Notes: generated by a model not told the origin, from the letters alone. Positions 1 through 11,014 are shown, numbered from the stretch's first letter. The stretch: DNA of 64,000 nucleotides from CAVQBL01 sp963710715 (GCA_963710715.1 CAVQBL010000016.1:558001-622000), one strand, 5' to 3'. A program made the numbers and translations.

Positions 1-1
1 A

Positions 2-1469
2 GCAGTACAAATTATTCGATACGCAAATAGCAAACGTATTGTGGTAAAACATATCGGCAGTGCGCACACAGACGATGAGCTAGCTACACTTCGTAGCGAA
101 GCTGAACGCGTGCGTGAGCAGCTTTCCCCGCAACTCTTTCTTTTCTCTTCGATAGAATCTCCAACGCGACTCCTGCATATGGATCATTTGAGTCTGGAAA
201 GGAGTTACACATCGTTTTGCGCATGAGGCACTTAGAAAGTGCAATCAACAATGTGGGCTTGGTTTTCTTTCTCCGCTTTATCAAGATATTGCGCTTATGC
301 GCATCATTGAGCCAACTTCTAAATTACGCACCATTACACTTTTACAACGCTATTTCAATATAAGTTACGCTGAACGTACTGTTTACCGTCTGCTTCCAAA
401 GTTGATAAAACAGAAAGAAGCTATTGAAAATGCTGCTTATCAGACAGCATGCACATACTTTGGCGAATCATTTGCACTTATTCTTTATGATGTTACTACA
501 CTGTATTTTGAAAGCCATGAGCCTGATGATGAACTTCGAGCCAGAGGATTTTCTAAAGATGATAAATCCAAACAACCTCAGATTGTTATTGGATTGCTAG
601 TAACGCCACAAGGTTTTCCACTTATGCATGAGGTATACAAAGGTAATAAATTTGAGGGTCACACAATGCTTGATGTCATTAAGCAATTTCAAAAACGTCA
701 TGCAGATGCCAAACCAATTGTGGTAGCAGATGCCGCAATGCTTTCGCGTGAAAATATGCAATTTCTAGAGACCGAAGGCTATCGATATATTGTGGGCGCT
801 CGATTAGCGAATACACAACGATCATTCATCGACAAAATAGCCGTGAAGCTTGATCGTAAAGATGGCGTCGCAATACGTTTACCTTATCCCAATCGTTCTT
901 ATGATGTTGTTTGTGCTTACTCATCACAACGAGAAAAAAAGGACAGGCGACAATTTGAAAAGCAAGTCACAAAAGCCATGATGCTTGTTGCGCGAAAAGA
1001 ACCAGGAAAGCGAGCCAAATTTGTTAAAAAATCGTTGGATGGAAAATCTAGTTTTGTGTTAGACGAAGAACTTAAGGAAAAAACAGAAAAGTTACTTGGC
1101 ATCAAAGGGTATTGCACTAACATTTCTGAGAGTGAGATATCAAACGAACAAATCATTGCTTACTATCATGATCTTTGGCGTATTGAACAGGTGTTTCGAA
1201 TGTCAAAAACCGATCTTAAAACACGACCCATTTTTCATTATGCACATGATGCTATTAAGGCACATATATTGCTGTGTTTTATGGCGCTAATGATAGGAAA
1301 ATTTCTGGAAATTAAAACAGGACTCTCATTGCAGCGTATCCGAGATATTCTCTGGAGTGTACACGAAGCTCACATTGAGGATACTCTTACTGGTAAACGG
1401 ATTACACTACAAACAAACTTAACTGAATATCATAACAGCGGGCTGGCGGGTATCCTCAAACCGCACTAA
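2..1469 (+). pseudogene. IS1634-type transposase, frameshifted, 5' end outside the window
   Basis: Transposase of the IS1634 group (DDE fold, related to IS4), which would move its own insertion sequence. The reading frame is already open at base 2 and includes KHIGSAHTDDEL, a stretch typical near the N-terminus of these enzymes. It runs into a stop at 224-226, while the family sequence continues in another frame from about position 200 (THRFAHEAL, then CGLGFLSPLYQD) through to 1469. One indel near 190-200 therefore separates the parts. The long part keeps LILYDVTTLYFES and VVADAAMLS, which fit the first two acidic catalytic regions, and YHDLWRIEQVFRMSKTDL, which fits the third (glutamate) region. 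Without the frameshift the enzyme would look complete apart from the missing N-terminus. No terminal inverted repeats could be fixed because the left end is outside the window. Confidence 0.85.
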
Positions 1470-1658
1470 TTGGCAGAAGTCAGGAAAACATCATTATAAT
1501 GTTTTTAGATCACCCCTGTCACGAACCCTAAATGGCGGCTGATGGCATTGCTAAAACGAACGGATAACCATTTGGTAGAAATTGGTAGGTTATGGGTATT
1601 TGTTATTGTGCTACTTATGTGCTATATTTTATATAGGGTAGAACTTGGAGTGATTAAT

Positions 1659-1931
1659 ATGATAACTGTACATATTCGTAAGCAAGGGGGAGCAGCTGTT
1701 ATCACCATCCCGTCTGATGTTCTCAAAATGCTAAGCATTGGAGTAGGCACAGTATTAGCACTCGATGTGACTAAGGAAGGGTTTACTGCTCATGCAGTGC
1801 AAAAAACATCTCGTAAGCGATACTCATTGAAAAAGTTGTTACATGGGATAACCCCAAAAAAGATAGCAGCTCTTAATAAGAAGACTCAGTGGGCACGTGA
1901 AGGGAAATCAGTTGGCCGCGAAAAAACATGA
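1659..1931 (+). CDS. MazE/PemI-like antitoxin (AbrB-type swapped-hairpin domain)
   Basis: Likely antitoxin of a type II toxin-antitoxin pair; it would bind and block the toxin encoded just downstream and repress their shared promoter. The ATG at 1659 is preferred over an upstream in-frame ATG at 1542 because GGAG lies 8 bases before it and the protein then begins MITVHIRKQGGAAVITIP, the usual AbrB/MazE beta-hairpin start. Residues 1-45 form that DNA-binding domain; the basic C-terminal part (about 50-90) would be the toxin-binding tail. The stop overlaps the toxin start by four bases (ATGA), so the two are probably translationally coupled. Confidence 0.8.
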   Translation: MITVHIRKQGGAAVITIPSDVLKMLSIGVGTVLALDVTKEGFTAHAVQKTSRKRYSLKKLLHGITPKKIAALNKKTQWAREGKSVGREKT

Positions 1932-2293
1932 CTAAACATTCTATTCCAAAGCGAGGCGATGTGTATTGGATTGACCCTAATCCTATTGCAGGTCGAGAAA
2001 TGAAAGATCGGCACCGATTTATTGTTATCACGCCTAAAGAAATTAATGCGCTAGGAATTGCGATGACTGTACCTATTACAAGTGGTGGAACTTTTTCGCG
2101 AAATACAGGATTAACTGTATCTATTACTGGTCATGATACAACGGGTGTTGCAGTTTGTAATCAGGTGCGTTCATTTGATATTGAAGCAAGAGTACGCGCT
2201 GGTACTGCACGATACGTAGAAACAGTGGATGCTGCAATAATCGATGAAATTGTTAACCGGGTTGTGAGTGTCATTGATCCAGCATTGGATTAA
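1928..2293 (+). CDS. MazF/PemK/ChpB-like toxin (mRNA interferase)
   Basis: Likely RNA-cleaving toxin of the MazF/PemK family. The 121-residue length is normal. Family features visible are RGDVYWIDPNP near the N-terminus (start of the first beta strand and loop), the RHRFIVITPKEIN segment, VPITSGG, and VCNQVRSFD, where ChpB and PemK carry conserved arginine and aspartate. It starts inside the antitoxin stop codon, which fixes its start. A hairpin followed by T residues lies immediately after the stop. The pair stands between an insertion sequence and the 3' end of the polyketide synthase, a typical mobile-region position. Confidence 0.85.
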   Translation: MTKHSIPKRGDVYWIDPNPIAGREMKDRHRFIVITPKEINALGIAMTVPITSGGTFSRNTGLTVSITGHDTTGVAVCNQVRSFDIEARVRAGTARYVETVDAAIIDEIVNRVVSVIDPALD

Positions 2294-2316
2294 GCGAGAG
2301 GCCGCTTAATTTTTTC
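2290..2316 (+). terminator. Rho-independent terminator of the toxin-antitoxin operon
   Basis: TTAAGCG (2290-2296) pairs with CGCTTAA (2303-2309) around a 6-base loop and is followed by six T residues. It overlaps the toxin stop codon and lies between two convergent genes. On the minus strand the same hairpin lacks a T run, so it should stop plus-strand transcription only. Confidence 0.75.
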
Positions 2317-2319
2317 AGT

Positions 2320-5300
2320 TCATTTTCGATGAGATGGAATCCAATAGTGTTGCTGTTCAAATGGATACGTAGGTAATTTAATTCTTTGTTTCACTTCACC
2401 TTGATGTAATAATTCCCAATCAAGATCATAGCCTTTCACATAAAGATTGGCCAAAGCTAATAAATTTTCTTTATAGCTTTTTGATTGAGCGTCTAATTCA
2501 TTCAACGTTTGTTTCAACACTTTTTGGTAAAGGGCTGCGTCTTTAGCTTCTTTATCTACTTTTCCATAAAAATAATTTGCTTTTTGTTTTTCTTTCACAT
2601 TTTCTAATTGTTTTTTTAATTCTTCTATGGAATTGACTACCAATGATGCTCGATAGTTGAAATGCCTGCGACCTACATTCAAGGTATACGCAACGGCTGA
2701 GAGTGGCATTTGTTTATTCTCTTCTTTTTCCAACCATCCAATTAAATCAAATATACGGTGCTGGAGTGCTTGCTCAGATTTTGCAGATAACGTCAATAAA
2801 TAATACGGTTTAGCATCCGTGTTCTTGATCTCTTGAAGTGGCGCTTCTTCAATAAGAATATGCGCATTCGCCCCACCAAATCCAAATGAACTCACTCCTG
2901 CACGACGAGGAATTTCTCTGTCTGCTTTATCTTTTAATCGTTTCCAAGCTTGGGTTTTCTCAACCAGATAGAATGGACTTTCTTTTATTTCAATATAGGG
3001 ATTCAATTCTTTAAAATTCACCAACCCAGGCAATTTCTTATGCTGCATCGCGAGCAATACTTTAATTACACCTGCAATTCCGGCTGCTGCTTCTAAGTGA
3101 CCTATGTTAGTCTTCACAGAACCTAATCCACAATAGGCTGCTGTTTGCTTTGGATTACCTTCCTTAATTCTTAACTCCTCAAAAGCTGTCTTTAATCCAT
3201 TCACCTCAATCGGATCACCTAATGATGTTCCTGTTCCATGCGCTTCGATATAACTAATCGTATCCCACTTCGCATTACCCCGTGTATAAGCTTCCATTAT
3301 CACTTCTGCCTGCGCATTGGGATTAGGTACTGTCAATGCACTCACGTGTCCGCCATGATTAACTGCGCTCCCCTTGATCACACCATAGATGCGATCACTT
3401 TCTGCCAGCGCTTTACTTAATCGCTTTAAGAGAATAACGCCAACGCCTTCTCCTCTGACATAACCATTCGCTGTTTTATCAAATGTCTTACACCGTCCGT
3501 CTTCGCACAGCATTCCCGCCTGTGCAAAAGCAATATGCAAGGTCGGTGTCAACATTGCATTTACTCCGCCTACAATTGCTGCCTCACAATCTCCCTTTTG
3601 TATTGCATTGACTGCCTGATGTAATGCCACTAATGAGCTGGAGCAAGCAGTATCGACAGGTACGCTTGGACCACTAAAATTCATCAAATATGAAGTCCGG
3701 TTTGCTAAGACACTGTGGGCATTACCAGTTGGCAGATAAGACGATACCACACCCGCTTTTTGCAAAAGCTCCATGTAATCACTGGTTGAAACACCGACAA
3801 ACAAACCCGTTTTAGCTGTTGCTAAGGCTTCTGGGGTATAACCCGCATCTTCTATTGCTTTCCATACTGTTTCTAAAAATAAACGTTGCTGCGGATCCAT
3901 CAATTGCGCTTCACGGGTTGAAATTCCAAAAAAGTCCGCATCAAATTGATCAATACCATCAATAAATCCCCCCCATTTCACTGTCTTATGCTCTCCTTCC
4001 TCATGATACACATGCCAATCCCACCGCGACGCTGGTATTTCACTGATTAAATCTTTTTGTTCTTCCAAATTCTTCCAAAATACATCCAAGTCCGGTGAAC
4101 CAGGAAATACACCACTCATCCCAATAATCGCTATATCTTCTTCTCTTCTTTCTGCTGGCAATTCAGCAGCTTTTTTTACGTAACGTTGTCTCGATTTCGG
4201 TATCACTTTTGCTGTTTCAGAAACGATATCTTTGGCAACTGTTTTCACCACAGAATGATGGGCTAACATTGCTTCTCTATGTTCATCCACTAAATACGTG
4301 GCAAAACTTCTTAACGTTTGATGTTCAAACAAAATAGCCGGCGTTAACTCTAAGCCATAATAAGCATTTATTTGATTGGCAAAACTGGTCAAACTAATGG
4401 AATCAACTCCATACTCACTCAGCTCTGTATCTGCATCAATATCGTGTGGTTTTATTTTCAATAAACTAGATATCATTTTCATTAGTTGTGTTTGTATTTT
4501 CTCTAACAATAATTCTTCATCACTTGACGTACGCGGCACTAACGCAACTTCTTTCGCCGACATTTTTCCTAAGTATTTAGTCAGTTTGGATTGACGTCCA
4601 GATAACACAATATATTCTGCGTTCTCTTGAGTAAGAGCTGAAAGAAAAGCTTGGATACCTTCTTGCGTGCTAAGCGGGATTGCTCCTAATGTTTGTTTCA
4701 TCCATTGCAAGGATGCCTCATCGATTCGCATCCCGCCTTCTGCCCACAGTGGCCAGTTAATGGCGATCGTTTTGCCATGACGTTGATTTTGTTTTCTCTT
4801 TTCTTCTCGGTATTCTGCATACGCATCCATAAAACCATTCGCATACGCATAATCACATTGACCAATATTGCCAAATATCGACGCGATTGATGAGAACATC
4901 ACAAAGAAATCCAGCGGTTCTGCTTTTGTCACTTTATCCAGTTGCTGTGTGCCCTCTATTTTAGGCGCTAAAACCTCTTTGATTTCTTCTCGTGTTTTTT
5001 TCAAAATCAATGCATCACGTAATACACCCGCACTGTGAATTACGCCATTTAATGAACCAAAGCGCTGTTTTATTTTTTTCAATACATTCTCAAGATCTTT
5101 TCGCTTCGTCACATCCGCTCGAACATACAACACGTTCGCTCCAAGCTTTTCTAACTCTGCCAACATGGATTGTTGTTTCTCTTTTAATGCTGAGCGTCCG
5201 GTTAAAATTAATTTTGCTTGGTAATGTTGTGCTAGATAACGAGCGAAGATAAGTCCTAGCCCGCCCGCACCGCCCGTGATCAGATAAACGCCGTATTTTT

Positions 5301-8300
5301 TGAGTAAAATATTAGAACTTGATTCTTTCGGCGGAATAATTTCTTTGTAGGTTTTAATCCAACGTTTATTTTCTTTATCATAACGAACTTCAATTTCTGA
5401 TTGGCTGAGCTCAGATAAAAGCGTTGTGATGCCTTTTTCTTTTAAATCGGGCAGGGTAATCACTCGATACTTGAGATTAGGATGTTCTAAGCGCACTGTT
5501 TTGGCAAAAGCAGCTAACGATTGCGTAAATAGCGATTCTCTTTCATTCACACAACACACTTGAATCTCGTCTTTTAGCGGCTCTTGACTCAGCGCCTGGG
5601 CTAAGTAAAAAAGCGGGTACAATATCTCGGCCCCAACTTTTTCTTCTTCTGACGGATGCCGATAAATAATATACCTTGGTAAACCTTTTTCTTCTTTTAA
5701 GCGCTGAACCTGCGTGACATCGTTTTCAGCGCTTAGGAGTATAGGAAGAATCGATTCTGCGGGAAACTGCTTGCGTAGCTCATCCACTAGACCGCTTTCT
5801 TCATCAAAAACCCAGATGGGCCCTTTGAGTGCAACCGATTCATTGGTTATTGGTTTGCATTCCCATGCCGGGTGATAAGCATAAACTTGCGCTTTTTCTT
5901 CGCTTCCTTCCTCGCGGAAAACACGAACAGTAAAATCTTTGATAACCACTTTTACTTTTCCGCTTTCATCCACCATTTGAATTTGAAATTTCTTCAGGTC
6001 CGCTTTTTCCTTGTCAGCAAGCAAACTCGCATACACATAACAAGTCGAGGGTAACGTCCCAAAAATCTCAATTTCACCAAGACTAAACGGCAGAGACAAC
6101 GCATGCTCTTCTTGCATGAATCCTACGGTAGCTTGCAGTGCTCCATCGAGCAAACTGGGGTGTAACACAAATGCTTCTTTTCCTGATTCCAAATGCGCAG
6201 GCAATTGTATCTTTGCTAGTACTTCACGTTCATTGCTTGAAAGTGACTGAATCACTTGAAAACCAGGCCCGTATTCCAGTCCCATCGAGCGATAGTAAGT
6301 ATAAATATCTTCACGATTTTGATGCTGTAGACAACGTGCTTTAATTAAACCAAGAGCTAGCGCTTGCGGTTCAACAGGGGAGGCGACAGTCAGGATTTTT
6401 CCCTGCGCATGTACTTGCAGTTCATTCTCATTTACAGCAGTGGTTACTTCAAAGGTCACGCCGTTTTCTTCTGGATAAAGACTGATGGTTACTGTTTGCG
6501 GCTCAGTTCCCATCACAATGGGGCGTTCCCAAATAATATTGCGTAATCGCACCACATGTTCATCGGGCATTGCGAGCATGCCTGCTGCTCTTGCCATTTC
6601 AATATAGGCAGCCCCAGGCAAAACGGCTTTTCCTTTGACATGATGGTCCGCCAGATAAAACTCATTCCCTGTTAATACTTTGGTAAAAATTTCGGCGGAT
6701 AAAGTCGAGACATTCTTATCTAGCAAAGGGTGCAATACAGTCGATTGAATCGTCGTTGTTTCTTCGACAAATGTTCCTTCAGGTATCCAATACTTTTCTT
6801 TGGTAAAAGAATACGTTGGCAATGAGATCTTTTGTTTTGACTCACCTTGATGTAATAGTTCCCAATCAAGCTCATAACCTTCCGCATAGAAATTTGCTAA
6901 GGCGCTTAACTTGTCGCGATAGTCACTGGGTGATAATTTATCGATCTGTGTGATATCCTGCATTAATGCTTTAAATAATTCTTTAAAGATCGCTTGGTTT
7001 CGTGGTTGTTCTTTGCTTTCTACGCTCATAAACACATTTGCAGGTAGTTTCCCCTCACTAACTTGCCGCATGCTATCTTGCAACTCCTCAATAGAATCCA
7101 CCACCCATGCACAGCGCCTAGCAAAGTGGCTCCTTCCTACATTTAATGTGTAACTAATATCTTCCAGTGAATTTATTTTTGTTTGTTGGCTCAGCCATCC
7201 TTCTAAGTTTTTTATCATTTGCTGTAGCGATGATTCCGTTTTTGCAGAGAGTGTCATCAGATAAGCCGGTTTATTTGTTGGTTGCACATAACTTACTTCG
7301 GGCGCTTCCTCAATAACAATATGTGCACACGTACCACCAAAGCCAAAGGAGCTGACTCCTGCTCGACGCGGAATATCTCTTCCTTCCTCGTCCTGTAAAC
7401 GCTGCCATTCACGAGTCTTGTCAACAATATAAAATGGACTGCCTTCAATTTTGATATGTGGATTCAATTCGTTAAAATGCACATTACTGGGAATTTGACC
7501 ATAACGCATAGCGAGTAACACTTTCATCACGCTGGCAATTCCGGCCGCAGGCTCAAGATGACCGATGTTTGTTTTAACTGATCCTAATCCGCAATAAGAG
7601 ACTTTGTTACGGACTTCCTTAAATTTGCTAAAAGCTAATTTCAATCCTTCCACTTCAACCGGATCACCTAACGCTGTTCCTGTACCATGCGTTTCTATAT
7701 AACTAATGGTAGCTGGATTGATATTGCCTTCACGATACGTTTTTTCTAGCAGTTGCGCTTGTGCAATCGCATTTGGCGCAGTTAATGATTGCGCCTTACC
7801 ACCATGGTTGACAGCAGTTCCGCGAATAATGCCATAAATCATATCTCCATCTGCTTTAGCTTGATCTAAAGGTTTTAACAGGAGTGCTCCAACACCTTCT
7901 CCTTTGACATAACCATTTGCATCCTTATCAAACGTTTTGCATCGCCCATCAGGTGAGAGAACGCCTAACTGACTAGTTGCCACAAATGTGTTAGGACTTA
8001 ACATCAAACTTACACCACCTGCAATTGCCAGCGTACATTCTCCCCGTTGCAGCGCGGTTACAGCATGATGAATTGCAACTAATGCGCTTGAACAAGCCGT
8101 ATCAATTGCCTCACTTGGACCATGTAAATTCAATAGATATGAAATGCGATTAACCAACATGGCATGCGAGTTACCTGTTGCTGTAAAAGCGTGTGATATA
8201 CCCGCTTTAATCAGTAATTCCTGATATTCATTAAATTGAACGCCGACAAATAACCCGATATTACGATCTGATAAAGTATAGGGATCATAACCACCATCTT

Positions 8301-9234
8301 CTATTGTTCTCCATACAGTTTCTAAAAAGAGTCGATGTTGCGGATCCATGAGCTCAGCTTCAAGAGGAGAAATCTTAAAGAAATTTGCATCAAATAAATC
8401 TACTCCATCAATAAAGCCACCCCATTTAGAATTAGTTTTATGAAGATCTTGTGTGGAATTACTATAATACTTATGCCAGTCCCAACGATTCGCTGGAATT
8501 TCTGTTATTAAATCATCGCCTGCTTGTAAATGATTCCAGAAGTCCGCTAAATTTTTTGATTGCGGAAAAATGCCAGACATGCCAATGATAGCTATCGGCT
8601 GATGGATTTGAGTATCAAGTTCAGTAGATGCTGCAAGCTGAGAAAATTGAGAGGGTGGTTTCTCCGAATTTACTGCCGTTAACTGCGGGGAGATGGCAGA
8701 GATAGTATTCTGATCGCCATACATTTTCATTACTGCACTGGTAAATTGATTTATTAAATGCTGGCTGATAGCTTGAATATTGTTATACGCATAAAATATA
8801 GCCGGTGTTATAGCAATGCTATAATACTTGCTAATCTGGTTCGCTAGTTCAGTAAAACCAATAGAATCTATGCCATATTCACTGAGATTGCACTTGATAT
8901 CGATCTCTTGGATTTTAATTTTCAGTAGGTCGGATACTTTATTAGTGAGCGTAGCTTGCACCTTCTGAAGCAATTGTGCTTTGTCTACGATAATATGCTG
9001 TGCAAGAGAAGCTTCGATCTGATCAATCAGTAAATTTGCTTCAGATATACGTTGTGTAATTTTTTTCTTGTCACCTGAAAACACAGCGAACTGCGTACCT
9101 GTTTCTTGGGTCAGGGCATCGATAAATGCATTGATGCCATCTGCTGTTTGCAGCGGGATTAAACCTAGATTTTGTTTTAATTGTTCTACACTGGCTGGGT
9201 GAATCTGCATCCCTCCCTCCGCCCAGAGCGGCAA
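2320..9234 (-). CDS. Trans-AT polyketide synthase, 3'-terminal part: KR tail-ACP5-KS6-DH-KR-ACP6-KS7
   Basis: Longest intact piece (about 2,300 residues) of the giant synthase. Domains, approximate positions in reading direction: end of a ketoreductase (WAEGGM) at 9234; ACP5 8980-8740 with phosphopantetheine serine in YGIDSIGF near 8865; KS6 8598-7305 with DTACSSA, ETHGTGT and NIGHLE; linker ending near 6770 (YWIPEG); dehydratase 6740-5890 with HHVKGKAVLP (HxxxGxxxxP) and LLDGALQ; ketoreductase 5885-4730 with TGGAGGLG and YAYANGF; ACP6 4510-4270 (YGVDSISL); KS7 4145-2830 with DTACSSS; linker ending HYWIPSHRK and stop. No acyltransferase domain is present, so malonyl units must be loaded by a separate enzyme. 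The first codons are only a frame restart: the true frame comes from the preceding fragment, lost by a 1-base deletion near 9233. It ends after KS7, as in a split module, but no continuation, thioesterase or cyclase follows in the window. Confidence 0.9.
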   Translation of the reverse strand: MPLWAEGGMQIHPASVEQLKQNLGLIPLQTADGINAFIDALTQETGTQFAVFSGDKKKITQRISEANLLIDQIEASLAQHIIVDKAQLLQKVQATLTNKVSDLLKIKIQEIDIKCNLSEYGIDSIGFTELANQISKYYSIAITPAIFYAYNNIQAISQHLINQFTSAVMKMYGDQNTISAISPQLTAVNSEKPPSQFSQLAASTELDTQIHQPIAIIGMSGIFPQSKNLADFWNHLQAGDDLITEIPANRWDWHKYYSNSTQDLHKTNSKWGGFIDGVDLFDANFFKISPLEAELMDPQHRLFLETVWRTIEDGGYDPYTLSDRNIGLFVGVQFNEYQELLIKAGISHAFTATGNSHAMLVNRISYLLNLHGPSEAIDTACSSALVAIHHAVTALQRGECTLAIAGGVSLMLSPNTFVATSQLGVLSPDGRCKTFDKDANGYVKGEGVGALLLKPLDQAKADGDMIYGIIRGTAVNHGGKAQSLTAPNAIAQAQLLEKTYREGNINPATISYIETHGTGTALGDPVEVEGLKLAFSKFKEVRNKVSYCGLGSVKTNIGHLEPAAGIASVMKVLLAMRYGQIPSNVHFNELNPHIKIEGSPFYIVDKTREWQRLQDEEGRDIPRRAGVSSFGFGGTCAHIVIEEAPEVSYVQPTNKPAYLMTLSAKTESSLQQMIKNLEGWLSQQTKINSLEDISYTLNVGRSHFARRCAWVVDSIEELQDSMRQVSEGKLPANVFMSVESKEQPRNQAIFKELFKALMQDITQIDKLSPSDYRDKLSALANFYAEGYELDWELLHQGESKQKISLPTYSFTKEKYWIPEGTFVEETTTIQSTVLHPLLDKNVSTLSAEIFTKVLTGNEFYLADHHVKGKAVLPGAAYIEMARAAGMLAMPDEHVVRLRNIIWERPIVMGTEPQTVTISLYPEENGVTFEVTTAVNENELQVHAQGKILTVASPVEPQALALGLIKARCLQHQNREDIYTYYRSMGLEYGPGFQVIQSLSSNEREVLAKIQLPAHLESGKEAFVLHPSLLDGALQATVGFMQEEHALSLPFSLGEIEIFGTLPSTCYVYASLLADKEKADLKKFQIQMVDESGKVKVVIKDFTVRVFREEGSEEKAQVYAYHPAWECKPITNESVALKGPIWVFDEESGLVDELRKQFPAESILPILLSAENDVTQVQRLKEEKGLPRYIIYRHPSEEEKVGAEILYPLFYLAQALSQEPLKDEIQVCCVNERESLFTQSLAAFAKTVRLEHPNLKYRVITLPDLKEKGITTLLSELSQSEIEVRYDKENKRWIKTYKEIIPPKESSSNILLKKYGVYLITGGAGGLGLIFARYLAQHYQAKLILTGRSALKEKQQSMLAELEKLGANVLYVRADVTKRKDLENVLKKIKQRFGSLNGVIHSAGVLRDALILKKTREEIKEVLAPKIEGTQQLDKVTKAEPLDFFVMFSSIASIFGNIGQCDYAYANGFMDAYAEYREEKRKQNQRHGKTIAINWPLWAEGGMRIDEASLQWMKQTLGAIPLSTQEGIQAFLSALTQENAEYIVLSGRQSKLTKYLGKMSAKEVALVPRTSSDEELLLEKIQTQLMKMISSLLKIKPHDIDADTELSEYGVDSISLTSFANQINAYYGLELTPAILFEHQTLRSFATYLVDEHREAMLAHHSVVKTVAKDIVSETAKVIPKSRQRYVKKAAELPAERREEDIAIIGMSGVFPGSPDLDVFWKNLEEQKDLISEIPASRWDWHVYHEEGEHKTVKWGGFIDGIDQFDADFFGISTREAQLMDPQQRLFLETVWKAIEDAGYTPEALATAKTGLFVGVSTSDYMELLQKAGVVSSYLPTGNAHSVLANRTSYLMNFSGPSVPVDTACSSSLVALHQAVNAIQKGDCEAAIVGGVNAMLTPTLHIAFAQAGMLCEDGRCKTFDKTANGYVRGEGVGVILLKRLSKALAESDRIYGVIKGSAVNHGGHVSALTVPNPNAQAEVIMEAYTRGNAKWDTISYIEAHGTGTSLGDPIEVNGLKTAFEELRIKEGNPKQTAAYCGLGSVKTNIGHLEAAAGIAGVIKVLLAMQHKKLPGLVNFKELNPYIEIKESPFYLVEKTQAWKRLKDKADREIPRRAGVSSFGFGGANAHILIEEAPLQEIKNTDAKPYYLLTLSAKSEQALQHRIFDLIGWLEKEENKQMPLSAVAYTLNVGRRHFNYRASLVVNSIEELKKQLENVKEKQKANYFYGKVDKEAKDAALYQKVLKQTLNELDAQSKSYKENLLALANLYVKGYDLDWELLHQGEVKQRIKLPTYPFEQQHYWIPSHRK
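5330..6870. repeat. Long near-identical PKS repeat, copy A (dehydratase to KR)
   Basis: The segment covering the linker end, dehydratase and KR structural half is almost the same base for base as 19765-21305; landmarks match at a constant offset of 14,435. A shorter third copy of the dehydratase part lies at about 12,890-13,590. Outside the shared block the sister modules are clearly more diverged, so recent duplication or gene conversion is likely. Confidence 0.85.
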
Positions 9235-10406
9235 TTAATGGCGATCGTTTTGCCATGACGCTGATTTTGTTTTCTTTTTATTTCTCGATACTCAGCATAC
9301 GCGTCCATAAAACTATTCGCATAGGCATAATCGCTTTGGCCAATATTACCAAATATTGATGCAGTCGAAGAAAACATCACAAAAAAGTCTAATGGTTCTG
9401 CTTGTGTCACTTCATCCAGTTGCTGCGTACCTGCTATCTTAGGCGCTAAAACTTCTGTGATTTCTTCTCGTGTCTTTTTCAAAATCAATGCATCATGTAA
9501 CACGCCCGCGCTATGAATCACACCGTTTAATGCACCAAAGCGCTGTTTTATTTTTTTCAACAGCCCCTTTAGATCTTTTTGCTTAGTCACATCAGCACGA
9601 ACGTATAAAACATCTGCACCCAGATTTTTTAATTCATCCATATTCGAGTTTTGTTTCTCGTTAAGCTCTGAACGTCCTATCAAAACAAGCTTTGCCTGGT
9701 AGCGCTCAGCTAAATAACGTGCGAATAGCAAACCTATCCCACCCGCACCGCCAGTAATGAGGTATACGCCATTTTTTTTGAGGACCGGTTGTGAATTTGA
9801 TTCTTTAGGATGCGCTACTTCTTCATAACACTTAATTGAACGTTTATCATCGCTGTCATAGTGAACTTCTATATCGTAGTGGCTAAGTTCTTGAAGAAGA
9901 AACTCTATGTTTTGTTCTCCCATTTTTTGTGTATGTACAATTTGACATACAATTTTTGGATGCTCTAAATGTATAGTCTTAGCAAGACCTGATAGCGCTT
10001 CTGTGAATGGAGAACATTGTTCTTGCGCTATCTCGTTTAGAGAAAGTATGCGGACGACTTCGCTCGGATTTTGCCGAATCAGTGCTTGCGCTAAATAAAA
10101 TAAATCATAGTAGCCATGCTCAATTTGCGGATGAATTATTGAGTTAGATAAATCAGTGTAGTGAATAATTTGTCGAGGAAATAATCTATGCTCTAATAGC
10201 TCATCTAAAAGACGGACATAATCATTGGCATGTGTTTTATTGAGTATAAAATCATACTGACCAATCTTTTGATACACTTCTCCTGATCTCACAGAAATTA
10301 TCGCTTTTTTCGGAACCTTCTCGTAATACTTGAACGATATTTTCCTTTTCAGAAAAAACCAAATAGGAGCGGCGAGAGAGATTTTATTTTTTTTATCGCT
10401 TGCCAA
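9186..10406 (-). pseudogene. PKS fragment: ketoreductase of module 5
   Basis: Carries the N-terminal structural half of a ketoreductase, much diverged from its sisters (WFFLKRKISF to HYTDLSNSI), then the catalytic half: NADPH-binding TGGAGGIGLLFARYLA, the VIHSAGVL segment, and the Ser/Tyr region FSSTASIFGNIGQ...YAYANSFMDAY. It should reduce the beta-keto group made by KS5. No dehydratase precedes it in this module. At the 3' side the frame breaks at IAIN, where sister copies read INWPLWAEGG: one base is missing near 9233, and the sequence continues in the downstream fragment. At the 5' side it must join the linker fragment through another indel near 10400, at a run of A residues. It is probably one stretch of the same giant protein rather than a separate gene. 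Confidence 0.85.
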
Positions 10407-11010
10407 TGCTTGCTGTTTCCAAACGGGTTGGTAGTAGATACTCCTATCTTTTCTTCAGCAACATCTTGTTGTAGTGGTATAGGTTGTGGCAATGTTGCCA
10501 TCGTCCTCATAGACTGATGCTCTGGAATCCAATGTCGTTCTCTGGCAAAAGGATAATATGGCAAGGGTAATCTTTTCTTTGCTTCCCCTGCATGCAATTG
10601 TTCCCAATCAAGCTCGTAACCTTCGGTATATAAATTCGCTAATGTTAATAATACCTCGCGATATTCGCTTGCAGACAATTGCTTTCCTTGGCTTATCTCT
10701 TGCATTGTCTGCTTAAATATTTTCTTAAAGATCGCTTGATTTCGTGGTTGTTCTTTACTGTCTACACTCATAAACACGTTCGCAAGCTGTTTCCCCTCAC
10801 TTATTTGTTGCAAGCTTTCCTGCAATTCCTCTATAGAGCTTGTTACCCATGCACAGCGCTTAGCAAAATGATTTCTGCCCATATTTAATGTGTAGCTGAT
10901 TGCTTCCAGAGAACGCTCTTCTTGCAATAATTTGCTAGCCATTTTCTAAATCTATCAGACGCTGTTGAGGGCAATTTATTTTTTGCGGATAGAGTAATGG
11001 GATACGCAGA
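10349..11010 (-). pseudogene. PKS fragment: post-KS linker of module 5
   Basis: Encodes the region between KS5 and the module 5 ketoreductase. It shows the repeated linker signatures LEAISYTLNMGRNHFAKR, YTEGYELDWEQLH and LPYYPFARERHWIP. The extreme 5' part (10943-11010) reads in another frame as a sequence like the usual YPITLSAKNK start of this linker, so at least two indels lie between KS5 and this piece. It ends out of frame near 10400 (AIKKIKSL), where the ketoreductase fragment takes over. Confidence 0.75.
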
Positions 11011-11014
11011 CTTA

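Noticed and set aside
1542..1658. N-terminal extension of the antitoxin
   Set aside because: Hydrophobic, unlike the family, and without a ribosome site; the start at 1659 gives the standard domain.
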